Below are positions 1 through 9,300 of a stretch of 29,265 nt of DNA, one piece after another (the stretch's first letter is position 1; each line of letters opens with the position of its first letter). The translations under genes were made by a program, and so were the position numbers. Source of the stretch: an uncultured Lachnospiraceae bacterium (lineage in GTDB: Bacteria > Bacillota > Clostridia > Lachnospirales > Lachnospiraceae); the NCBI GenBank assembly GCA_905209865.1, contig CAJLUP010000010.1:1-29265 (forward strand), written 5' to 3'. The notes under the pieces were generated by a model. The model did not search any database and was not told the DNA's origin. It was given only the letters and a program-made list of their open reading frames with translations.

Positions 1-53
1 AGAGCACTTGACTTTTAATCAAGTTGTCCGGGGTTCGAATCCCCGCACGCTCA
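1..53 (+). tRNA. tRNA-Lys (UUU), 3' part
   Basis: The 5' end lies outside the window. An anticodon arm is visible (stem CTTGA/TCAAG, loop CTTTTAA), giving anticodon TTT for lysine. It is followed by a T arm (CGGGG, loop TTCGAAT, CCCCG at 29-45), the 3' acceptor strand CACGCTC (46-52) and discriminator A at 53. The next bases are CTG, so CCA is not encoded and must be added after transcription. A terminator follows at once, so this is the last gene of its transcript. Confidence 0.93.
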
Positions 54-61
54 CTGAAATG

Positions 62-104
62 AAAAGTCGGAGATACTGTATTAATGCAGTGTTCCGGCTT
101 TTTT
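62..104 (+). terminator. Terminator of the tRNA-Lys transcript
   Basis: An imperfect inverted repeat runs from AAAAGTCGGA to TCCGGCTTTT, with an inner ACTG/CAGT pair, and ends in a run of six T. It sits nine bases after the tRNA, as expected for intrinsic termination. Confidence 0.8.
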
Positions 105-134
105 GCATGGAGATGAGCCAAAGTCCGGGCTTGC
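105..134 (+). repeat. Post-terminator repeat, copy 1
   Basis: These 30 bases directly follow the terminator T-run. They align, with one single-base gap in each copy and two substitutions, to 23839-23868 on the minus strand, which also directly follows a terminator T-run. The shared core is GATGAGCCAAA followed by TCCGGCTTGC with a one-base gap. The start of the motif (GCAATGGC) also follows the T-run of the terminator at 13708-13749. Function unknown. Confidence 0.6.
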
Positions 135-153
135 CGGAGTCTATTAAAAATCA

Positions 154-186
154 CAAAATATTTCTATTAAAGAAGCAAAATATTTC
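154..186 (+). repeat. Direct repeat upstream of the sensor kinase gene
   Basis: The 11-mer CAAAATATTTC occurs at 154-164 and 176-186, a period of exactly 22 bp (two helical turns). An A/T-rich -10-like sequence (TAATAA at 195-200) begins 8 bases after the second copy. This could be an activator site for the kinase/regulator operon. The region is A/T-rich, so chance cannot be excluded. The rest of 105-304 has no convincing gene. Confidence 0.35.
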
Positions 187-304
187 AGTAGAAATAATAA
201 AATATGCCAAATGAAAGAAGATTTTATTGTAAAGTTAAAAGCGGTTGTGCTATTGTGTGTATAAAAAGAATTACAAAATTGTAATTGAGGGGGAATTTGA
301 CATA

Positions 305-2182
305 GTGCCGTTGAGAAAAAAATCTGTAGAAAGATATATGATTCTGTTTCTAGAGTTTGGAATTCTTATTTTGTTTTTATATAATTTTGTCGGGAGCATA
401 ACCGAAGCAAACCCTGTTAAAAATCATTATAAAATTTATAATCAGAACTGGATACTTCAATTTAAAAATAGTAACGATGTGATTGATCTGCCGTATACGG
501 CTAATATACCAAAAGGTGAAAGTTATTTGATAGAAAAGACTTTGGAAGATCCGGAAGGAAAGGCAGATGCTATTATTTTTCGCAGTCAGCAGCAAAAAGT
601 TCGTGTGTGGGTCGGAGATGAATTGATTTACCGATATCCTGAGAAAAGGAATAAACTGGAGATTGTTCCGGGAAATTGGAATCTTGTGAAAATACCTGAT
701 GATGGGAAAGAGAAGAAAATCCGTATTGAATTTTCTTCAAAATATACAGCATTTTCAGGGAGAATAAATGAGATCTATTACGGAAATTATAGCGAGATAG
801 TTTCTGATACCAGACATAAGTATTTGATTCCTTTTATGATTAGCGCTGCAATCGGTATTTTTGGGGTAGCGGTCATGGGCACTGCTTTTTTAAATCATCG
901 TATGAAAAAGCGATACACAGGGAAGCATAACAGAACTGTGTATTTAGGGACAGTGTCCGAAGAAATACTGGGGATGTTATTAATTATTGTTTCCATATGG
1001 GCGTGTGGGGAATCGAAAGTTCCTTTTTCAAATATAAGTGAAATAACACGCTATTTTATTACATTTTCTGCATTGATGCTGATACCGATATTTTTTATGG
1101 CATATATGTATATACGAATTGGAGAAAATTCTCCGAGAATAATTGTCAATTTATTGAAAGCAGATATACTTCTGTTTGTATTTTCAATGTTGATGCAGGT
1201 GATGGGAATCTATGATTTTCCGCAAATGCTGCCGATTTTTCATGTGACCTTGGGAATAAATTTTTTGACCGGTGTTTGGTGTATGCGAAGCCAGATCAGG
1301 AGAGGAACAGGAGCTTTCAGCAGACTTGAATATGCATTTGTAATTATTATTCTTTTGTCTATCGTGATGGAAATCACAGCATTTTATTGTAAACGGTATC
1401 AATTAATCGGGATTTATATCAGAGTTGCGTTATTGGCATATACTCTTTGTATGTTTTTAGAAAGTGTGAGAAGAATATACCGTACAATACGGGACAATCA
1501 GACATTGACGGAACAGTTAAATGAAAGTCGGGCCGAATTGATGCTGAGCCAGATACAGCCTCATTTTATATATAATACTTTGAGTTCAATCCGCACTTTA
1601 ATAAAAATATCACCGCCACAGGCATATGAAATGGTTTATGACTTTTCAAACTACCTGCGGGCAAATATAGAGTCGATCAGAAATAAAAAGATTATTCCAT
1701 TTTCAGAAGAACTGAAGCATATACAGGCATATTTGAATATTGAAAAAGTAAGATTTGGAGACAGGGTTGATGTGAAGTATGATATTCAAACGGATGATTT
1801 TTATGTGCCGCCTTTATCTGTACAGCCCCTTGTTGAAAATGCAGTGAAACATGGAATCTGTAAAAAACCACAGGGAGGAACAGTTACAATTTGTACATAT
1901 GAAACAGAAGAAATGTATTATGTAGAAATAGAAGATAATGGCATAGGCTTTCAGAGAGAAAAAGATCAGGTAAAAAATGATAAGGGATCCGGCTGTTCTG
2001 CCGGAATTGATAATATTCGATTTCGTGTCTCAGTGCTTTCTAATGCAAAGCTTGAGATTAGAAGTGAAGTAGGGAAAGGGACGAAAGCAGAGTTGATGTT
2101 CCCAAAAGCGGATAATCGGATATTGCTGGAGGAGAAGGAAACAATCCTGTTTAGAAAAAGAGAAAAGGAGGGGAAAGTATGA
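305..2182 (+). CDS. Membrane sensor histidine kinase (YesM/LytS type, 7TMR-DISM-like)
   Basis: A sensor kinase of 625 residues. The GTG at 305 is preferred over the TTG at 245 because GAGGGGG at 287-293 is well spaced before it. One membrane helix (about 11-31) is followed by an extracytoplasmic, probably beta-rich region (about 35-172). Seven hydrophobic segments (about 173-395) then give a 7TMR-DISM-like layout. The His_kinase domain holds the phospho-accepting His about 420 in SQIQPHFIYNTLSS, the N box PLVENAVKHG (Asn about 512) and the G box EDNGIGF near 545. Its stop overlaps the next start by four bases (ATGA), so it is translationally coupled to the response regulator. The extracytoplasmic domain probably binds a ligand, which the sequence does not identify. 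The partner target is probably the downstream surface-protein gene (inference). Confidence 0.9.
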   Translation: MPLRKKSVERYMILFLEFGILILFLYNFVGSITEANPVKNHYKIYNQNWILQFKNSNDVIDLPYTANIPKGESYLIEKTLEDPEGKADAIIFRSQQQKVRVWVGDELIYRYPEKRNKLEIVPGNWNLVKIPDDGKEKKIRIEFSSKYTAFSGRINEIYYGNYSEIVSDTRHKYLIPFMISAAIGIFGVAVMGTAFLNHRMKKRYTGKHNRTVYLGTVSEEILGMLLIIVSIWACGESKVPFSNISEITRYFITFSALMLIPIFFMAYMYIRIGENSPRIIVNLLKADILLFVFSMLMQVMGIYDFPQMLPIFHVTLGINFLTGVWCMRSQIRRGTGAFSRLEYAFVIIILLSIVMEITAFYCKRYQLIGIYIRVALLAYTLCMFLESVRRIYRTIRDNQTLTEQLNESRAELMLSQIQPHFIYNTLSSIRTLIKISPPQAYEMVYDFSNYLRANIESIRNKKIIPFSEELKHIQAYLNIEKVRFGDRVDVKYDIQTDDFYVPPLSVQPLVENAVKHGICKKPQGGTVTICTYETEEMYYVEIEDNGIGFQREKDQVKNDKGSGCSAGIDNIRFRVSVLSNAKLEIRSEVGKGTKAELMFPKADNRILLEEKETILFRKREKEGKV

Positions 2183-3132
2183 ATATAATAATTGTTGAGG
2201 ATGAAGAATTGTCAATCAGACAATTTGAGCTGGAGTGTGAAGATATCCCGTATGTGCAGTTGATCGGACGATTTTATACAGCGGAAGAAGCAATAGAGTA
2301 TGCATCTTCGCATAAGGTGGAGGCGGCGTTTTTGGATATTCATCTGCCGGGAATGAATGGAATTAATCTGGCAAAGAAGCTTCAGAAAATTATTCCGAAA
2401 ATTGTGATCGTATTTATTACAGGCTATGATAATTACAAGGAAGAAGCGTGGAAAATGAAGGCGGATTATTATTTGTTGAAACCATATAGGCGGGAAGATT
2501 TGCTTGAAATATTGGAAAATGTCAGATTGCTTGTGAAACGGCAGAGGAAGAGAGTGTATATTCGCACTTTTGGGGAATTTGAAGTGATTATAGACGGAGA
2601 GGCAGTATTCTTTGGAAATTCGAAAGCAAAAGAACTGTTTGCTTTGTGTGTGGATCACAGGGGAGCAAATGTGACAATGGAAGAAGCGATCGACAAACTT
2701 TGGGAGAATCGGGCTTACGATGAAAAGGTGAAAAATTTATATCGGAAGGCGGTCATGACCCTGAGAAATAAATTTCGGGAATATTACTTAGAAGATATTT
2801 TTATTGCGGAACGCGGAGTGTGCCGGGTAAATTGTGAAAATGTGGATTGTGATTATTTAGAACTTATGGAGGAAGATCCGGTTACAATTTCACGAAGTAT
2901 GGAATTTTATTTAATGCAGGGAAAAGGAAATTATATGCCGGAATATTCATGGGCAGAAGAAACAAATGCAAGATTTTTCCGGGGGGGGGGAGAAATAAAT
3001 GGGAAAATAATATTAATAAAATACAATATTCAGAAAAAACCAACCGGTTACGGAAAAGAAAATTTCGTATCGGTTGGTTTTTTAGTTATCCACATTGTGT
3101 GGATAACCTATATGAATTATGTGAAAAAGTAA
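2179..3132 (+). CDS. Response regulator with SARP/OmpR-like winged helix; C-terminus set by a G-tract
   Basis: Residues 1-115 form a receiver domain with acidic pair E7/D8, phospho-acceptor D53 (FLDIHLPG), T81 and K101. Residues about 126-217 form a winged helix of the Trans_reg_C/SARP type (RTFGEFEVIIDG, then LYRKAVMTLRNKF). Residues about 222-268 resemble the start of a BTAD domain (YMPEYSWAEET). After R268 the frame passes through ten G (2981-2990) and then reads 46 more residues straight across the terminator hairpin at 3034-3083, which is unlikely to be the native end. With nine G the protein would stop four residues after R268, at TAA, upstream of the terminator. The tail is therefore a frame artefact, a sequencing miscount or a phase-variable state. 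It is coupled to the kinase gene and probably activates the gene at 3378. Confidence 0.85.
   Translation: MNIIIVEDEELSIRQFELECEDIPYVQLIGRFYTAEEAIEYASSHKVEAAFLDIHLPGMNGINLAKKLQKIIPKIVIVFITGYDNYKEEAWKMKADYYLLKPYRREDLLEILENVRLLVKRQRKRVYIRTFGEFEVIIDGEAVFFGNSKAKELFALCVDHRGANVTMEEAIDKLWENRAYDEKVKNLYRKAVMTLRNKFREYYLEDIFIAERGVCRVNCENVDCDYLELMEEDPVTISRSMEFYLMQGKGNYMPEYSWAEETNARFFRGGGEINGKIILIKYNIQKKPTGYGKENFVSVGFLVIHIVWITYMNYVKK
2981..2990 (+). repeat. Homopolymer tract of ten G inside the response regulator gene
   Basis: A run of ten G in an A/T-rich gene, following TTTTTCC. Tracts of this length are prone to slipped-strand mispairing, and also to sequencing error. Each of the three possible lengths modulo three gives a different C-terminus. 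Only the nine-G class ends before the terminator. Confidence 0.9.
3034..3083 (+). terminator. Terminator of the kinase/regulator operon
   Basis: A perfect 13-bp stem: AAAAAACCAACCG (3034-3046) pairs with CGGTTGGTTTTTT (3071-3083). The loop is 24 bases, partly self-paired (TACG/CGTA). The T-rich 3' arm completes an intrinsic terminator. In the ten-G reading frame the regulator is translated across this hairpin. Confidence 0.9.
3085..3107 (+). promoter_or_regulatory. Inverted pair of perfect DnaA-box sequences
   Basis: A palindrome with arms GTTATCCACA and TGTGGATAAC separated by TTG. Each arm contains TTATCCACA, the classical high-affinity DnaA box, in opposite orientation (3086-3094 on plus, 3098-3106 on minus). 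There is no T-run, so it does not look like a second terminator. It lies about 75 bp upstream of the proposed -10 of the surface-protein gene. It could be a DnaA binding or titration site, or an operator for another dimeric regulator. Single matches to the relaxed box elsewhere in the window show that isolated boxes occur by chance. The exact inverted pairing is what stands out. Confidence 0.5.
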
Positions 3133-3152
3133 AAAAGTAAACAATGATGAAA

Positions 3153-3186
3153 AGTAACACTTTAGTAACACTGCCTTTTTTATACT
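3153..3186 (+). promoter_or_regulatory. Activator-type promoter of the giant surface-protein gene
   Basis: AGTAACAC occurs at 3153-3160 and 3164-3171, a direct repeat with an 11-bp period. Nine bases later comes TATACT (3181-3186), a good -10. The -35 position (about 3158-3163, CACTTT) does not match consensus. SARP-family activators bind direct repeats of 11 or 22 bp period about 8 bp upstream of the -10 at promoters with poor -35 elements, and the gene just upstream encodes a regulator with that kind of winged helix. The resulting 5' leader is about 185 nt. No riboswitch is recognised in it. Confidence 0.6.
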
Positions 3187-3377
3187 GTTTTAAAGATAGG
3201 CGTATTTTGCGTTTTATGTTGTTTATATAGAGATGGGAGGTTAGATATAAGGGTGAAATCAGCAAAAATACACTATCGTTTTATAAAACTCTCCTGTTGG
3301 TTCTGAAGGAAATCAGGATGTGGCAGACTATGAAAGAGTTTTTATGAAAATAAAAAAGGAAAGGAAAGATTGCAGGA

Positions 3378-6300
3378 ATGAGGAAGAAAGAAAAACGCAA
3401 AAAAGTATGTGCCTCAGTGCTTGCCCTTTTGCTGTCAGTGGCGATGATACTTGGCATGATCCCCGGTGAGATCGGTCAGGTATATGCTGCGGAACAAAAG
3501 ACAAAAGGCGAGCCGGTTCTGGCGTCAGCGTTTGATGCGGAAACAAAAGCAGATCCGAGTACTCTTCAGACATGGAAATCATTAGTGTCGAATACGACGG
3601 AGAATATCGGACGCATTTGGACTGATAAGACGGTTTCGACAGAAGATATGGCATTTGATGGAACAACAGAAAAGGCAGAGATAGGCGACTCGCAGTTTTT
3701 AGTAGCATTATCCGCACTGTCGTCTACATCGAATACAGTAGCGATGTCAGAAAAGCCGCTTGATATTGTACTTGTTTTGGATGTATCCGGCTCTATGGGA
3801 AACAGATTGAGTACGAGATATATATACGAAGAGGTGTATGATATTAACACCGGCAGGCGGGGACCTTCTTATTATGCTATAAATGATAATGGTGATTATG
3901 TAGAAATCGATAAGATCCAATATTTTGGATTTTTTGATCATTGGGAACTGGAAGGCAAAGAAGTTGAACCGAAGACGAGTGCAAGCGATAACACAGAAGG
4001 GCACATTCAGTTTTATACGAGAAAAGAAGAAAATATCACGAAAATGGAAGCGCTGAAAAGTGCGGTCAACAGCTTCGCAGAAGCTGCTGCAAAACGGAAT
4101 GATGACATTCAGGATGTTACAAAGCAACATGCTCTTTCCGTAGTGAAATTTGCAGATGATTCTACCAGTGATGTATATGGAGATGACAAGAATGGTGGAT
4201 ACAACTATACTCAGCGTTTAAATCCTCTGACCAAATATACAAGCACAACTATTTCAACATTGACAGATTCAGTGAATAAATTAGATGAGGCAGGATCGAC
4301 TGCTGCAGATTTTGGTTTGAGCATGGCGAGGAAAGAACTGACGCAGAATGGAAGAAAAGATGCACAGAAAGTCGTTATCTTCTTTACTGATGGAGAGCCG
4401 AATCATCAGAATGGTTTTGACAGCAGCGTTGCGAATGACGCTATCGCAAATGCGGCTATATTAAAAAGTGAGGATCAGGCGTTAGTTTATTCAATCGGCG
4501 TATTTGAGAATGCAGATCCCACCAATACTTCTACAGCGGACTCCAATCGATTTAATGCATATATGCATGGTGTTTCCAGTAACTATCCGAATGCGTCGAG
4601 CTGGAAGCAGTTAGGAACGCGGGAAGCGGATTCTGATTATTATAAAGCGGCAGCAAATGCAGACGAGTTGACTCAGATCTTTACAGATATTTTTGAAGAT
4701 GTGAGCATCGGTTCCGGTTTCCCGACAAACGTTACACAGGGATATGAACCGAATAAAGGTGGATATGTGACGTTTTACGATCAGCTCGGTTCTTATATGC
4801 AGGTAGATGAATTTAAGACGATTTTATTTGCAGATAAGAAATTTAACCTGAATAGAGACACAGGAATAAAAACAGAAGGAAATGTAACAACATATACATT
4901 TGAGGGAGAAGGCGGAAACGCCCTTTATCCGCAAGGGAATCTCCACGATATCCTTATTACGGTGACGAAATCCGATGACCTGAAAACAGGAGATATTGTG
5001 GAAGTTAAAGTTCCGGCATCTATGGTTCCGCTTAGACATTTTAAAGTGGATACAGATATAAACGGGCAGGCGACTATGAATGTAGATGAAGCTTATCCGA
5101 TTCGTATTATGTATGGTGCAAGTATAAAGCCGAAAGTAATCGAGACACTGCGGGATGGATTGGATGACAGCGCAGACGATGCGGCGCTGGAAGCGTATTT
5201 GGAAGAAAATAAGACAATGACAGGAGGGAATACCGCAGCGCTGTTTTATTCAAATGCTTATACAGGCACATCGTGGCCGGGACATCCGAATAAGACACTT
5301 GGCGATACGGTGGCTTCTTTTGAACCGGCAAAAGGAAATACATTTTATTATTTTACAAAAGATACACCGATCTATACGGATGAAAATTTTGAACATCCGG
5401 TGACGGACAAACCGGTATCTGGAGATACTTATTATTATGCGAAAACGTATTGGGCGTTGGAAAACGGACAGGCAGTTGAAAAAACGAAAGCTTTTCCGTT
5501 TGCAAGCGACAACTTTGAGCAGGCGTCGGCAAACTGGGAAGTAAATGACAAAAATGAAGTTTATATTAAGGCTGGATCAGCCAGACTGACAAGAGTAGAT
5601 TCTTTGACCTTGAGCAAGGAAAATAATGCTACGTCTACAGCCACAGAAGTAATCAATCCGTTGTGGGACAATGTAAATAACCCGCAAACGCTGCATGTGT
5701 ATTTGGGAAATAACGGACTTATTGCAGTGGAAGTACCGGGAGCGTTGGAGATCACTAAGGACGCGACGGTTGCTGCGGATAAAAACTTAAATGAAGATGA
5801 GGTTGTTAAAGACAAGGAGTTTGCATTTAAGATCAACATTCCGGATATGAAAAATAAAACTGTTAAGGCGGAAAAGAGAAACCTTCAGAATGAACTGTTG
5901 GGAGAAGTTTTTGATCTTACATTTGACTCAAAGGGAGATATCGTTCAGTCAGTGAAGTTGAAAAACAATGAACGGCTGTATATTCATGGGTTGGATGCAG
6001 GCGCTTCTTATACAGTAACTGAAGATGGAACGTCTATGCCGAAAGGATTTTCGCTTACATCTGTCGTGACAGACGGAAAAGAAGAGAAGACGGAAAAAGC
6101 GGAAGGAACGATTGAAGCCGGACTCTCAAAGAGACATACATTTGTAAACACGTATGATGTAAAATCAGTGGATGCAGAAGAGTTTGCACCTTTTAAAAAG
6201 ACATTTGAGCGTTGGGATCTTGCGTCAGAATTTGACATGATGCTTGTAGCAGACAGCGCTTCTTATCCGATGCCGGAAGGAAGCAAAAATGGTCAGAAGA

Positions 6301-9300
6301 TCGTGAAGGCAACAGAAGAGAATTCGAATGGAAATTTTGGAACGATTACATTCTCAGCTCCGGGAACGTACGGATATACGGTACTGGAAAAGATAGAGAA
6401 TGAAGATCGTGTATCAGGAGTTCATTATTCGAAGGCGCTTTATGATGTGACGGTAACTGTGTCTGATAATGGAGACGGTACATTATCCGTTGATTCTATC
6501 GTTATGAAGAAGACGAACGGAGATGATGGATCACAGATCCCGGAAGGACAGCAGCAGGAGACGAGCATCGCAGAATTTGTCAATACATTTAATGCAGACA
6601 GCGCATCACTTTCGGCAAGAGTACGCAAAGAATATACAGATACTACAGGCGGAAGTATTTCAAATGGACAGTTCAGATTTAAGATGACTCCGAGGACAGA
6701 TTTGGACGAAGGAGATACTGTACAGGAAAATCGCCCGCAGCTTCCGGCAGGAACACAGTTTGAGGATGACGGAAAGAGTATTATTGTAAGTAATATCGGA
6801 AATAATGTTCATTTCGGTGAGGCAACGTACAATGCAGATTGTATTGGAAATACATATGCCTATGAATTGACGGAAGTTGTTCCGGATGAAGTGACGGCGG
6901 AATCTCCGAAACTTGATGGGATGAAGTATGATCTGAATCGCTATCTTGTTAAGATGGCAGTGACAAAAGGGGAAGATGCAGAGGGAAAAGCAAAGGTAGT
7001 TGTAAATGCATCTTACTATAGAATAGAGACAGATCAGAGCGGAAAAGAGATCTATACGCTCTTAAAAGACGAGAATGATAAACCGGTGATTCCGGTATTT
7101 ACAAATGTCTATGATCCAGAAGATCTTATTTTACCGGGTGACGGACAGAATGCTGTTTGCGGCAGTAAGACGCTGGAAGGACGTGATTCCCTGACAGGAG
7201 AAACGTTTACATTTACATTGTCTGCTGCAAATGAGGCGACAGCAACAGGGCTGGCAAATGACTGGATTGTTTTTGAAAATGATCCGTCAAAGACAGAAAT
7301 GCAGGCAAACGTATCAGAACTTATTAATAAGCAAGAAAAGCCATTTGATTTTGGCGAAGTGAGATTTACCCGACCGGGAATATATCAGTTTAATGTAGTT
7401 GAAAATGCTCCCGAAAACGGAAAAGGTATGGTGTATGACCGTCATACGGCATTGGTAACTGTGACTGTGAATGATAGAAACGGAACGCTGGAAGGGAACG
7501 TTACATATAATAACGGACAGGGAATGTCCGAAGATAAAGCAGCGTTTGTGAACGTTTATAAAGCAGGTACGGTTTATGGAAATGGTATGGATCTGAATTT
7601 GTCCAAGACATTGAACGGCCGAGCACAGACGCTTGGAGAATTTAAGTTTAAAATTGCAGGACAAACAGAGGAAGCGGACTTAAAGTTAAATAATGCAGAC
7701 AGGGAATTTACAACGATCGCGCCTGCAGATGACGGAGTTGCATCGAAGATTTTCAATAAATTGTCAGGTGTGCAATTTGATGAGACAGATGCAGGAAAGA
7801 CATTTTCGTATACAGTGCAGGAAGTTTTGCCGGAGGATGACGATGCGGAGGTAGCAGGAGTTCAGAATTCGGGCGTCACATATACGCAGATGCAGTATCA
7901 GGTAGATATCAAGGTAAAGGATAACGGCGACGGAACGATGAGTACACTGACAACAGTGTCACGCACATATGATGATGCAGGAAATCGGCTGGATACTCCG
8001 GAAGTACTGGAAACATATAATAGCGCAGATGGAAAAGACGTATGTAATGTGATTTCTTTTATAAATACATATGCGGCAAAATCTGTGACTGTAGATACGG
8101 ATACAGATGAAAATGTAATGCTTACAAAACAGCTTAAAGGACGCAGTTGGAAAGAAACAGATCGTTTTCAATTTACATTGAAAGCAAACAATCCGGCAGA
8201 TGCGCCGCTTCCGGTGAAAAACGGGCAGCAGACAACGACAGCAGAAGTAAGTCAGCCGGTTGGAACAGAAGATTCAACTGTTGTCGACTTCGGATTTGGT
8301 TCGATTACATTTGATAAACCAGGAGATTATTATTATCAGGTAACAGAAGCGCATGCCGGAGAGACGATTGATGGAATTACATATGACAGTGAGGCGGCAT
8401 ATATTTGGATTCAAGTAAAAGATTCAGGCAAAGGTCAGCTGACAGCTGAGGTTAACACAACGGATTCAGATTTTGTCAACACATATGGCGCAGTATTAAA
8501 CCATAATGCGGCGGGCGGTATTGTGACCGCAAAGACGCTGAATGGGCATGATATGGCAGATCGTCAGTTTACGTTTCAAGTAGAGGCGCTGGCTGGTACA
8601 GGAACGACAGCAGAAGAAAACGCAAAGCGCATCGGAGTGAAAGATGGAACAACTGAATTGTATAGAAATGACGGATCAGCAAAAGCCGGTGAGACGCTTA
8701 CAATGGAAACAGAAGATAAGAATGCGATTGAATTTACGGCGGATGACGTCGGAAAAACAATGGTATATCGATTTTCGGAAAAAGGTGCTGACGGAAACTT
8801 CGGCACAGGCGGAACAAAAGACGGATATACTTATGATGGTGCAGTTTATACAGTAGAACTGGGAGTAACGGATGACGGAGACGGAACATTGACGCTCCAC
8901 ACGACGGTAAAAGATAAGGAAGGCACGGTACTTATTGATAATCAGACAAGCAATGAGACTGATCCGAAAGAAACCGTTGTGTCGTTTGTAAACAACTACA
9001 CACCGGATGAGATCTCTGTCGAACCGGGAACTTTTGCAGGAAAAGTGACAAAAGTGCTGAAAGGAAACCGTGGAACAGATCTGAAGAATGGCGAGTTCAC
9101 GTTCCGGATGAAGATTACGGCAGCTGATGGAAGCAGCATGGACAATGTCGTACTTCCAGAAGGCGCGGTGGATTCAGCAGTTACATCGGCAAACAAGGCG
9201 GATGGATCTGTAAATTTCGGAAATATTTCGTTTAAGGCTGCAGGAACGTATCATGTTGAGATCAGCGAGGTTATTCCGATAGAGGATGCAGACCCGAATA

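Noticed and set aside
2991..3132. 46-residue C-terminal tail of the response regulator as a real domain
   Set aside because: It is translated across a terminator and its frame depends on the G-tract length, so I treat it as an artefact or switch state.
3253..3306. 17-codon leader peptide (GTG start) in the surface-protein leader
   Set aside because: The possible ribosome site GGGAGG is 12 bases away and the peptide has no attenuator-like codon run or paired hairpins that I can see.
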